Position numbers and translations under genes: made by a program. 15,804 nt of DNA. Source: Coprococcus sp. (GTDB lineage Bacteria; Bacillota; Clostridia; Lachnospirales; Lachnospiraceae). The stretch's first letter is position 1. Each line of letters opens with the position of its first letter. The notes beneath the pieces were generated by a model. It ran no database searches, had not been told where the DNA came from, and worked only from the letters and a program-made list of their open reading frames with translations. The stretch spans positions 1-15,804 of the forward strand of contig JAEDGW010000062.1 of NCBI GenBank assembly GCA_016297325.1, read 5' to 3'. Of the stretch, positions 1-6,360 are shown one piece after another.

Positions 1-373
1 TTATTATATCAGATATTCCCCTCTGTTTGGCAAATATTGCTACAAATGTAAGAAATACCATGTTTCTTCCATCCACAAATGAGTTTGGTGTGCCCTCCTC
101 CGGCGCATTCTCATCAACCTTCATATCTGTTCTTGTAAGTGAATTTGGTGCAAGCTGGTTGAGCAGGCTCATATCAAGTATATGATGTTCCACGCCAAAT
201 TTTTCCGCAATCTCCTTTGCGCACTCAAGCTCAAGTACATGTCTCTGACCATAGTCAAATGATATTGCATATACTTTTTTATACTTCTTAAGCGCCCAAA
301 GCAGGCATGTTGTACTGTCCTGTCCGCCACTAAATACTACCACTGCTGCATCCTTATTCTTTAAATTCTGCAT
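1..373 (-). CDS. queC: 7-cyano-7-deazaguanine (preQ0) synthase QueC, C-terminus cut by window edge
   Basis: This is the start of an ORF that runs off the left edge; about 124 residues are present of roughly 220 usual for the family. QueC uses ATP and ammonia to turn 7-carboxy-7-deazaguanine into preQ0, the last step of preQ0 synthesis. The ATP-binding PP-loop SGGQDSTT is visible at residues 15-22. It is followed by FDYGQRH at about residues 39-45 and a later DGRNM motif, all typical of QueC. The zinc-binding cysteine cluster would lie in the missing part. A GGAGG site sits about 7 nt before the ATG at 373, which fixes the start. It is the last visible gene of the queD-queE-folE-queC set, 95 nt after folE, so co-transcription under the upstream preQ1-type riboswitch is likely. 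Confidence 0.95.
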   Translation of the reverse strand, partial: MQNLKNKDAAVVVFSGGQDSTTCLLWALKKYKKVYAISFDYGQRHVLELECAKEIAEKFGVEHHILDMSLLNQLAPNSLTRTDMKVDENAPEEGTPNSFVDGRNMVFLTFVAIFAKQRGISDII

Positions 374-468
374 AATCTCATCCTCCATATATGATCAAAT
401 ATTGTGCTACAACAATCTCATGGCAACAAATTTACCATTATCCATTTGCGTATATCATTTTCAGGATA

Positions 469-1062
469 TTATCTTCCTGCATTGTACATCATGAGCATCT
501 TGTTCTGAAGCGCCGTGTCGCTCTCAAATCTTCCCCTGAGCGTCGTTGTCATGGTCTTACTTCCAGGCTTCTTGATGCCTCTCGCCGTCATACAGCTGTG
601 GTGCGCCTCTATCATGACCGCCACGTCCTCAGTTCCCGCAGCCTTGGATATGACATATGCTATATCTGAGCCAATCCTCTCCTGGAGCTGAAGTCTCTTT
701 GCCACCATGTCTGCTATCCTCGCTATCTTGGAAAGCCCCAGCACTCTTCCATTTGGAATGTATGCAACAGACACCTTCATGTCATACATGAGCGCCATGT
801 GGTGCTCACAGTAGCTGAACACCTCTATGTCCTTGACAAACACCATATCTCCGGCCTGCCTTGCCACTCCGTCCTCAGCAAATGTCTTGCCGAACATCTC
901 AGCCAGCTCATCATTGGTGTAATTCATTCCCTCAAATACTTCCTCGTACATCCTTGCAACTCTGTCAGGGGTCTCGATCAATCCCTCCCTGTCAGGGTCA
1001 TCGCCGAGTGCAATGAGAATACCTCTTACATGTTCCTTTATAGCCTCTTTATCTATCGCCAT
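469..1062 (-). CDS. folE: GTP cyclohydrolase I (FolE)
   Basis: FolE converts GTP to 7,8-dihydroneopterin triphosphate, the shared first step for folate and for queuosine/deazapurine synthesis. In this 197-residue protein the family signature is intact: CEHH at residues 85-88 and the second zinc cysteine at 157 within HHSCM. The usual substrate-binding stretches follow, VLGLSKIARI at about 107-116 and MTARGIKKPGS near 158-168. I chose the ATG at 1062 over a GTG at 1071 because an AGAGG site lies 8 nt upstream of the ATG, and because the queE stop ends at 1064. Only one base separates the two genes, suggesting translational coupling. Its place between queE and queC argues that this copy feeds preQ0 synthesis; whether it also serves folate cannot be told from the window. 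Confidence 0.96.
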   Translation of the reverse strand: MAIDKEAIKEHVRGILIALGDDPDREGLIETPDRVARMYEEVFEGMNYTNDELAEMFGKTFAEDGVARQAGDMVFVKDIEVFSYCEHHMALMYDMKVSVAYIPNGRVLGLSKIARIADMVAKRLQLQERIGSDIAYVISKAAGTEDVAVMIEAHHSCMTARGIKKPGSKTMTTTLRGRFESDTALQNKMLMMYNAGR

Positions 1063-1063
1063 C

Positions 1064-1732
1064 TTATACACCTCTTTCTTCCGGATCCCAAATGAACTTG
1101 TGAAGCTGTAACTGAAGCTTTACGTCATTCATATCGCTCTCTATCATAAAATCAACTATATCCGCCGGATCAATACTGCCATACACAGGGCTTATATACA
1201 CCCTCGTTCTCTCGTCAAGTGCATACTCATTTATGATCTCCAGACATTTCTCAAGATCCTCCTGTGAGCCCACAACGAACTTCACTGAGTCTCCTTTGTC
1301 TATATAGTTATAATTTGCCAGGCACATCTTATCTTCCATACCGCTGGACGGTGACTTGTAATCCACCGTGAATGACACATTTCCTCCAAGAGCCTTGAAC
1401 TCTGCTATATCCACACTTCCGTTGGTCTCTATCTCAACCCTGAGATCCTCCTCCAGCGCAAATGCCAGAAGCAGCTTGTCTATATCCGGCTGTATGAGCG
1501 GCTCACCGCCGGTCAGGGTCACATTCTTGACCTCTGTCCTTCTGACATAATCTATGATATCATCCTCGCTAAGTTCCTCGTAACTCACATCGGACTCATT
1601 TGCCCATTTCGTATCACAGTAGCCACATCCCAGGTTACATCCGGCAAATCTGATAAACACAGCCAGTTCACCGGCTCTGGCTGCCTCGCCATTGATACTC
1701 ACAAATCTTTCTACAACTCTATACGTGCTCAT
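1064..1732 (-). CDS. queE: 7-carboxy-7-deazaguanine synthase QueE (radical SAM)
   Basis: QueE is a radical SAM enzyme that rearranges 6-carboxy-5,6,7,8-tetrahydropterin into 7-carboxy-7-deazaguanine. The 222-residue protein opens with a family-typical SINGEAARAG stretch. It carries the iron-sulfur cluster motif Cys-x3-Cys-x2-Cys at residues 32, 36 and 39 (CNLGCGYC), then the SAM-binding LTGGEPLIQPD motif near residues 73-83. Length and motif order match the family. The ribosome site (AAGG region) is weaker than those of its neighbours. The gene lies 65 nt after queD, and that spacer contains a perfect 9-bp inverted repeat. Confidence 0.95.
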   Translation of the reverse strand: MSTYRVVERFVSINGEAARAGELAVFIRFAGCNLGCGYCDTKWANESDVSYEELSEDDIIDYVRRTEVKNVTLTGGEPLIQPDIDKLLLAFALEEDLRVEIETNGSVDIAEFKALGGNVSFTVDYKSPSSGMEDKMCLANYNYIDKGDSVKFVVGSQEDLEKCLEIINEYALDERTRVYISPVYGSIDPADIVDFMIESDMNDVKLQLQLHKFIWDPEERGV

Positions 1733-1762
1733 CTTATAAATTACCTTATCCTCTCAGTCTTC

Positions 1763-1783
1763 GATATGTGAAACTCACATATC
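1763..1783. repeat. Perfect 9-bp inverted repeat between queD and queE
   Basis: The sequence GATATGTGA-AAC-TCACATATC is a perfect 9-bp palindrome with a 3-nt centre, in the 65-nt spacer between queD and queE. No T-tract follows on the minus strand, so it is not a standard terminator. It could be a short RNA hairpin tuning expression inside the operon, or an operator; the sequence alone does not decide. Confidence 0.6.
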
Positions 1784-1797
1784 CATTCCAAATACGA

Positions 1798-2223
1798 CTA
1801 CCTGTCTTCACTGTACGATGCCACATTGTTTGGTGTCTCATACACACTGGTCTCAATGACATCGTATCCTTTTGCCTTCATCTCGTTATAAATATGTCTG
1901 GCAAAATTCTCCGCAGTAGGTCTGAAATCAACTGTAATGATCCTGAAAGCCTCATCAAGCAGGGCATTTACCGTGCTCTCCTTAAGACTTCCCTCTTCCA
2001 TTATCAGACTGTGATCAAAATTGTCCGCGATCTCCTTAAGGTCTCTCTTGAGATTTGAAAAGTCGACAACCATTCCTCTGTTCTGTACATCATCTGCCAG
2101 GGAGTCCGCACCGACCTCAACCTCTATCGTCCATCTGTGTCCATGTATGTTTCTGCATTTGCCATTATAGTCCTTTAGGAAATGGGCACTGTCAAAACTT
2201 GCCTTTGTCTTTAATTTATACAT
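1798..2223 (-). CDS. queD: 6-carboxy-5,6,7,8-tetrahydropterin synthase QueD
   Basis: QueD turns 7,8-dihydroneopterin triphosphate into 6-carboxytetrahydropterin, the substrate of QueE. It belongs to the PTPS fold family. At 141 residues it has normal length. Zinc ligands are visible as His14 (SAHFL) and His27/His29 in the HGH motif, with the catalytic Cys23 four residues before the HGH (CRNIHGH). Also present are NFDHSLI near 68-74, PTAENFARHIYNEM at about 102-115 and YETPNNVASY near the end. An in-frame GTG 33 nt upstream gives a longer reading, but the ATG at 2223 has an AGGAGGAG site immediately in front and starts exactly where family members do. It is first in its operon; its leader carries a preQ1-I-like riboswitch and terminator. 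Confidence 0.95.
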   Translation of the reverse strand: MYKLKTKASFDSAHFLKDYNGKCRNIHGHRWTIEVEVGADSLADDVQNRGMVVDFSNLKRDLKEIADNFDHSLIMEEGSLKESTVNALLDEAFRIITVDFRPTAENFARHIYNEMKAKGYDVIETSVYETPNNVASYSEDR

Positions 2224-2293
2224 AACTCCTCCTGTAGACAGCCATCCCATCCACATACAACCTCACATGAACCTGCCTCAACTCAGTTTACAC

Positions 2294-2326
2294 AAAAAAA
2301 GACCAGAATAGGACATTCTGATCTTC
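2294..2326 (-). terminator. Riboswitch-controlled intrinsic terminator upstream of queD
   Basis: On the minus strand AGATCAGAAT pairs with ATTCTGGTCT (10 bp, one U-G pair) across a 5-nt GTCCT loop, and the 3' arm runs into seven Ts. It lies between the preQ1-like aptamer and queD. Its loop and the first base of the 3' arm (GTCCTA, 2309-2314) can instead pair with TAGGAC at 2331-2336, giving a competing antiterminator. Confidence 0.85.
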
Positions 2327-2332
2327 TTTTGT

Positions 2333-2373
2333 CCTAGTTTTGTTTAGTGACAGGATGGTACTAATGAACTGTC
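2333..2373 (-). promoter_or_regulatory. preQ1-I-like riboswitch aptamer
   Basis: Read on the minus strand, GACAG (2369-2373) pairs with CTGTC (2349-2353) to form P1. The 15-nt loop contains TTAG and TACC. The 3' tail is rich in A and ends ACAAAACTAGG, closely matching the tail of the Thermoanaerobacter tengcongensis preQ1-I aptamer as I recall it. TAG in the loop can pair with CTA in the tail, the H-type pseudoknot expected for this class. It is followed at once by a terminator and then queD-queE-folE-queC, the classic target. Known members bind preQ1 and lower expression. The loop is a few nucleotides longer than in the best-known examples, so class assignment is likely but not certain. Confidence 0.82.
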
Positions 2374-2413
2374 AATATATTCTGTTATTCTGTAGTTGTC
2401 CAAAACCTCATGT

Positions 2414-2436
2414 CAGCCAGATCCATTAACCGGCTG
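2414..2436 (-). terminator. Possible weak terminator hairpin after thrC
   Basis: On the minus strand CAGCCGG pairs with CTGGCTG (7 bp with one G-U) across a 9-nt loop, about 17 nt after the thrC stop. Only a short TTTT appears downstream and not directly after the stem, so it is at best a weak terminator. It is the only candidate for ending thrC transcription before the queD leader. Confidence 0.3.
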
Positions 2437-2452
2437 CTGTCCATGATATATC

Positions 2453-3940
2453 CTAGATATTAAGGAATCCCTTAACCTCTGCCAGCATATCTTCCTTGTC
2501 GCATACTGTGTTGTGAAGAACCTTTGCAGATCTGATATCCTCTATAGCCTGAGGTACCTTTACTCCAGAGAGCTTCTCAAGCTCGTCGACAAGTTCAAAA
2601 TCTGTCTTGGAATCGTACTCAGGATCTATAGCGTTCATAACGCTTCTTGTGAACTTGTATGGGCTTGCTGTTGAAGCGATGACTGTAGGTGTCTTATCGC
2701 CTGTCTCTGCCACATACTTATCATATACTGTAGCTGCAACTGCTGTATGTGTATCAATGATATAATCGTCTGACTCATATACCTTCTTGATCGTAGCTGC
2801 TGTCTCTGCCTCTGTTGCGTATCCGCCGTAGAACTCAGCAAGCTTTGCCTTCATGTCGTCTGTGATGGTGTATACGCCATCTGTTGTGAGCTCCTTCATG
2901 AGCTCTGAGTTCTTCTCAGCATCATTTCCTGCGATCTTGTAAATCAGTCTCTCAAGGTTACTTGAGATAAGGATATCCATGGATGGTGATGTCGTGAGTA
3001 TGAACTCTCTGTTTCTATCGTATGTTCCTGTCTGGAAGAAATCAAACAGAACCTTGTTGTCATTTGATGCACAGATGAACTTTGCGATTGGAAGTCCCAT
3101 CTCCTTTGCATAGTATGCTGCAAGGATATTACCAAAGTTACCTGTTGGAACGTCTACATTGATCTTGTCACCGGCCTTGATGGTTCCGTCTGCAACAAGT
3201 CTTGTGTAAGCGTATACATAATATACCATCTGAGGGACAAGACGTCCGATGTTGATGGAGTTTGCTGATGAGAACTGATATCCCTTCTCGTCCATGTACT
3301 TTGCAAGCTCGGCATCTGAGAACATCTTCTTCACTCCTGTCTGGGCATCATCAAAGTTTCCTGTGATACCTACGACAAATGTATTGTCACCCTTCTGTGT
3401 GACCATCTGCTTCTCCTGTATAGGACTTACTCCATGCTTTGGATAGAACACGATGATCTTTGTTCCAGGAACATCTGCAAATCCTGCAAGAGCAGCCTTT
3501 CCTGTATCTCCTGATGTAGCTGTCAGGATCACGATCTCATTCTTTACACCATTCTTCTTTGCTGATGTTGTGAGAAGGTATGGAAGGATTGAAAGAGCCA
3601 TATCCTTAAAAGCTATAGTTGAACCATGGAACAGCTCAAGATAATATGCTCCAGCCTTCTTTACAAGTGGTGCTATAACAGGGGTGTCAAACTTTGAATC
3701 GTATGCTGAATTGATACAATGCTTAAGCTCATCCTCTGTGAAATCTGTGAACATCAGCTTCATAACCTCGTATGCAACCTGCTGATAGTTCATCTTTGCA
3801 AGGTCTTCCAGAGACACATCAAGTGCTGGTATAGAATCCGGTACAAAGAGTCCTCCCTCATTAGCAAGGCCCTTAAGTATTGCCTGTGATGCTGTTGCTG
3901 TCTCATTTGCATTTCTTGTGCTTCTGTAAATCAGTTCCAT
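2453..3940 (-). CDS. thrC: Threonine synthase
   Basis: ThrC is a PLP enzyme that converts O-phosphohomoserine to threonine and phosphate, the last step of threonine synthesis. The 495-residue protein matches the long bacterial/fungal-type family. The N-terminal stretch STRN near residue 7 and NEGGLFVPDSIP at 28-39 are typical of the N-terminal domain. The PLP-binding lysine is Lys112 in HGSTIAFKDMAL. TATSGDTGKAAL and the glycine-rich VPTGNFGNILA phosphate loop are also present. A clear AAGGAG about 8 nt before the ATG at 3940 supports the start. The gene stands alone, with its own promoter near 4063-4091 and a leader of about 115 nt. I see no T-box motif in that leader. Confidence 0.96.
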   Translation of the reverse strand: MELIYRSTRNANETATASQAILKGLANEGGLFVPDSIPALDVSLEDLAKMNYQQVAYEVMKLMFTDFTEDELKHCINSAYDSKFDTPVIAPLVKKAGAYYLELFHGSTIAFKDMALSILPYLLTTSAKKNGVKNEIVILTATSGDTGKAALAGFADVPGTKIIVFYPKHGVSPIQEKQMVTQKGDNTFVVGITGNFDDAQTGVKKMFSDAELAKYMDEKGYQFSSANSINIGRLVPQMVYYVYAYTRLVADGTIKAGDKINVDVPTGNFGNILAAYYAKEMGLPIAKFICASNDNKVLFDFFQTGTYDRNREFILTTSPSMDILISSNLERLIYKIAGNDAEKNSELMKELTTDGVYTITDDMKAKLAEFYGGYATEAETAATIKKVYESDDYIIDTHTAVAATVYDKYVAETGDKTPTVIASTASPYKFTRSVMNAIDPEYDSKTDFELVDELEKLSGVKVPQAIEDIRSAKVLHNTVCDKEDMLAEVKGFLNI

Positions 3941-4062
3941 TTGCCAATCTCCTTAAAATCTCATATAGTTTTCATGTTATAAAATATTCAATGTCATAAA
4001 AAACTCATATTTGCTATGTATCCGCAGTATTTTTCCATATGCCGCAGATTTTAATCGTGTGC

Positions 4063-4091
4063 ATTATAACATAGGGATATACAAAAAACAA
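4063..4091 (-). promoter_or_regulatory. Predicted sigma-A promoter of thrC
   Basis: Minus-strand TTGTTT (4086-4091), 17-nt spacer, perfect TATAAT (4063-4068). The predicted start is near 4056. The -35 box lies in the T-tract of the terminator of the preceding gene, so termination and re-initiation are packed into the same bases. Confidence 0.6.
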
Positions 4092-4119
4092 GAAGCCCGC
4101 TGTAAATTAGCGGGCTTCT
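4083..4119 (-). terminator. Intrinsic terminator of the 3D-domain protein gene
   Basis: A perfect 11-bp stem, AGAAGCCCGCT with AGCGGGCTTCT, with a 7-nt loop, is followed on the minus strand by TGTTTTTT. It begins 25 nt after the stop of the upstream gene. The GC-rich stem and T-tract make this a strong one-direction terminator. Confidence 0.92.
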
Positions 4120-4143
4120 GTATAATCTGTTATCTATCTTGAT

Positions 4144-5004
4144 TTATTTTGCGTATACTTCGTAATATCCTGTTGCAAAATTCAGAGCAGCCTGATGATT
4201 TGAGAAGTAGATATCAAGGTGATTACCGTTGATCGCTCCACCTCTGTCCTGAACGGTATATGTATGACCGTCGACTATGAGCTCTGTTCCAAATGCAAAG
4301 TTGCTTGGTGCTGCACATGTGACACCCTCTACTGCAGGTGCACCTGATGCTGTTGTTGGATTAACCATGTTGCTGTATTCTCCACAGCAGATTGGACATG
4401 GACAATATGCTGTTACCCAGAATGTTCCGAGATATGTACCTGATGCTGCTCCATCAACATACATTACCTTATCCTCTGGAAGACCCTCTGTAGATTTCTC
4501 TGTTGAAGGATCCTCTGTTATCTGCTCATCAGGAAGTCCTGTTGCTGAATTATCCACATCTGAATCTGCTGCCTCTACAGTGATCGGTGTTGTGTAATCA
4601 GCCTCTGCTGCTGCCTCTTCAAGTGGCTCAATCTCAGCCTCTGTTGTGCTCTCCTGAACTCCACCGCTTATCGCTGCTGTCTGCTTTGTTGACTTCTTGC
4701 TTGAAAGTGCTGCTGTTCCAGTCTTGTTTACATCTGAAAGTGTTCCATCTGCAAGCTTCTCTGTGGCTGTTGCCTCCTCGTAATCAGCTGTGCTGTCTGC
4801 GTATAATGTATTACCTGCTGCTGCAACAGATACTCCCTTGCCCTTTGATGATACCATGCTGTCATCTGATGCGACAACTGCATATGATGATATACCAAAT
4901 GCCAGGAGCACTGCTCCGATACTTATCTTCTTTACGTTGCTTTTCAGTGATGTCTTCTTTAGTTTCTGTGATTTCATCTTTGATGAATCTGAAAACTTTT
5001 GCAT
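4144..5004 (-). CDS. Exported 3D-domain cell-wall protein (YocH/YabE-like C-terminus)
   Basis: This 286-residue protein has three parts. Residues 1-25 are lysine-rich, followed by a hydrophobic segment at about 26-46 ending in VVAS, a plausible signal peptide or anchor. Residues about 50-190 are a low-complexity Ala/Ser/Thr/Glu linker, probably unfolded and extending through the wall. Residues about 191-286 form a 3D domain: FWVTAYCP at 195-202, a Cys cluster at 201, 203, 206 and 207, TASG, AAPS, FGT, VQDRGGAI at 251-258 and LDIYF at 263-267. 3D domains are related to MltA and occur in resuscitation factors and wall hydrolases, so peptidoglycan cleavage outside the cell is likely but not shown. 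An AAGGAG site supports the ATG at 5004. It has its own strong promoter and terminator, so it is monocistronic. Confidence 0.9.
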   Translation of the reverse strand: MQKFSDSSKMKSQKLKKTSLKSNVKKISIGAVLLAFGISSYAVVASDDSMVSSKGKGVSVAAAGNTLYADSTADYEEATATEKLADGTLSDVNKTGTAALSSKKSTKQTAAISGGVQESTTEAEIEPLEEAAAEADYTTPITVEAADSDVDNSATGLPDEQITEDPSTEKSTEGLPEDKVMYVDGAASGTYLGTFWVTAYCPCPICCGEYSNMVNPTTASGAPAVEGVTCAAPSNFAFGTELIVDGHTYTVQDRGGAINGNHLDIYFSNHQAALNFATGYYEVYAK

Positions 5005-5030
5005 AACCTTTTCTCCTTAATTTCTTTACG

Positions 5031-5057
5031 GTTTCAGAATTGTTACAAAACCGTTAA
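5031..5057. promoter_or_regulatory. WalR-like half-site pairs in the leader of the 3D-protein gene
   Basis: On the minus strand TGTAAC-N5-TGAAAC spans 5031-5047; on the plus strand TGTTAC-N5-CGTTAA spans 5041-5057. Each differs by one base from the Bacillus WalR (YycF) consensus TGTWAH-N5-TGTWAH. The segment also contains the inverted repeat ACGGTTT/AAACCGT (5028-5034 and 5048-5054), which could form a leader hairpin just before the ribosome site. Binding by a WalR-type regulator is inference. Confidence 0.35.
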
Positions 5058-5075
5058 AATTTAACTCATGACGCT

Positions 5076-5104
5076 ATTATAATCTCTGTCAAAAGAAAGG
5101 TCAA
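5076..5104 (-). promoter_or_regulatory. Strong sigma-A promoter of the 3D-domain protein gene
   Basis: Minus-strand TTGACC (5099-5104), exact 17-nt spacer, TATAAT (5076-5081). The predicted start is near 5069, giving a leader of about 65 nt. A nearby TTGACA at about 5087-5092 is too close to the -10 box to serve as its -35. Confidence 0.85.
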
Positions 5105-5312
5105 GCAAAGTAGCCATTTTTGTAAAATATACACAACGCCCTCAAAATCTTTCATTCTGTTAATTAAAACATGCAACATTTTCGGTATGCTTTTTTATTA
5201 ATAATGCACATTTTATTGATGTAACATTTTTGAAACATATTAGCATATTGTATATTTTGTCTTTATGTTTTTTAATAAAGTCTTCAGATTCTGTTACATT
5301 TTTAAATAATTT
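5105..5312. other. AT-rich intergenic stretch after dusB with repeated TGTWACATTTTT elements
   Basis: This gap, part of a 308-nt gene-free interval, has no ORF or RNA gene that I can support and is very AT-rich. It holds TGTAAC-N5-TGAAAC on the plus strand at 5220-5236, one base from the WalR consensus, and a related TGTTACATTTTTAAATA at 5292-5308. I find no GC-rich stem with a T-tract that would clearly terminate dusB. A 6-bp AT-only hairpin at about 5261-5280 lacks a suitable T-run on the minus strand. Confidence 0.5.
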
Positions 5313-6281
5313 TTATGCCTTTTCTGTGTAATCCGGGTAACTTTCTTCCCATTCATCAAGCAGTTTTTCAAGCTCCTCATACGTCTCAACAGCATTTACA
5401 GTGTTCCTCAATCTGGCCGAATCGTACATTCCCACAGAGTACCATGCAACATGTTTTCTCATCTCATGAATGCCTGTATATTCTCCCTTACACTCCACCA
5501 TGAGTTGTGCATGTCTAAGTATAGTCGACTTTATCTCATGCACATCAGGCCGGTCTGGAAGCTCTCCATGCTCATAATAATACTTCATCTCTTTGAATAT
5601 CCACGGATTGCCTCGGGCCCCGCGGCCTATCATGAAACCGTCACAATTCGTCTGTTTTCTCATATCTATTATGTCCTTAGGAGTTAGTATATCTCCATTG
5701 CCTATGACCGGTATGCTGCAGGCCTCTTTAACCCTGGCTATCACACTCCAATCCGCATGTCCCTGATAATACTGCTGTCTGGTGCGTCCATGCACAGCAA
5801 CTGCCGCTGCGCCGCTCTCCTGGGCTATATGCGCTATCTCCGGCGCATTTATGTGTTCACTGTCAAAGCCGCTTCGTATCTTGATAGTGAGTGGAATGCT
5901 TATAGCATTTGACATGGCCTCAACTATACGTCCAACCAGAAGAGGATCCTTCATGAGGGCTGATCCCTCACCATTGTTCACAACTTTAGGAACAGGACAA
6001 CCCATATTCACATCTATGAACGAATAGCCATTGCCCTCTATCCGTTTTGCCATCTCAGCCATTATCTGAGGATCCGATCCGAAAAGCTGCAGACCAAATG
6101 GTTTTTCCCTCTCATCCATGGCCAGAAGAGGTTTTGTGTTCTTGTTTTTATAAAATATCGCCTTGGCGCTCACCATCTCACTGTAGAGTATGTCACATCC
6201 CTGTTCTTTGCATAAAAGACGAAATGGCTGGTCACATACACCAGCCATCGGCGCCAGGATCAATTTATCTCTAAAATCCAT
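5313..6281 (-). CDS. dusB: tRNA-dihydrouridine synthase (DusB-like)
   Basis: This is an FMN-dependent enzyme that reduces uridine to dihydrouridine in the D-loop of tRNAs. The 322 residues cover the TIM-barrel plus helical C-terminal domain expected of the family. Visible motifs are LAPMAGVCDQPFR at 9-21, NMGCPVPKV at 92-100 with the catalytic Cys95, the KIRSGF strand near 134-139, HGRTRQQYY at 164-172, the phosphate-binding GNGD at 194-197, and GRGARGNPW at 219-227. GGAG about 7 nt before the ATG supports the start. It is last in the dapB to dusB run, 79 nt after coaX. DusB in Firmicutes is the usual name; I cannot tell from sequence alone which D-loop positions it modifies. Confidence 0.94.
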   Translation of the reverse strand: MDFRDKLILAPMAGVCDQPFRLLCKEQGCDILYSEMVSAKAIFYKNKNTKPLLAMDEREKPFGLQLFGSDPQIMAEMAKRIEGNGYSFIDVNMGCPVPKVVNNGEGSALMKDPLLVGRIVEAMSNAISIPLTIKIRSGFDSEHINAPEIAHIAQESGAAAVAVHGRTRQQYYQGHADWSVIARVKEACSIPVIGNGDILTPKDIIDMRKQTNCDGFMIGRGARGNPWIFKEMKYYYEHGELPDRPDVHEIKSTILRHAQLMVECKGEYTGIHEMRKHVAWYSVGMYDSARLRNTVNAVETYEELEKLLDEWEESYPDYTEKA

Positions 6282-6325
6282 AAATTTCTCCGTTGCTTCT
6301 ATATATAATATTGTAAAGTAATTCT

Positions 6326-6351
6326 ACATAATAAAATGCATTATTTTATGT
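6326..6351. repeat. Near-perfect 26-nt palindrome between coaX and dusB
   Basis: ACATAATAAAATG is followed directly by CATTATTTTATGT, an inverted repeat with two mismatched pairs out of thirteen and no loop. It is in the 79-nt spacer after coaX. Being AT-rich, loop-free and without a T-tract, it looks more like a dimeric protein-binding site than a terminator. No regulator is identifiable. Confidence 0.45.
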
Positions 6352-6360
6352 TCCGACAGA

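Noticed and set aside
1..2373. Deazapurine DNA modification (dpd/defence) locus
   Set aside because: The genes are the standard preQ0 set queD-queE-folE-queC with a preQ1-type riboswitch; no DpdA, helicase or nuclease genes are present, so ordinary queuosine synthesis is the simpler reading.
2374..2402. TGGACA-17-TATATT as promoter of the queD operon
   Set aside because: A good sequence match, but the start it predicts (about 2367) would fall inside the aptamer and remove the 5' arm of P1. Either the true promoter lies further upstream or the aptamer is drawn slightly wrongly, so I did not call it.
3941..4062. T-box or other amino-acid riboswitch in the thrC leader
   Set aside because: No T-box sequence (GGGTGGNACCGCG type) and no terminator hairpin before thrC. 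A CTGCGG direct repeat is the only structure noted.
4587..5020. Plus-strand open frames opposite the 3D-domain protein gene
   Set aside because: They mirror the low-complexity linker and signal region of the minus-strand gene; their Leu/Ser-rich translations are products of that composition.
5105..5312. Origin-like or attachment-site features in the AT-rich gap
   Set aside because: No DnaA-box cluster, integrase or tRNA fragment is visible; AT-richness alone is not enough.
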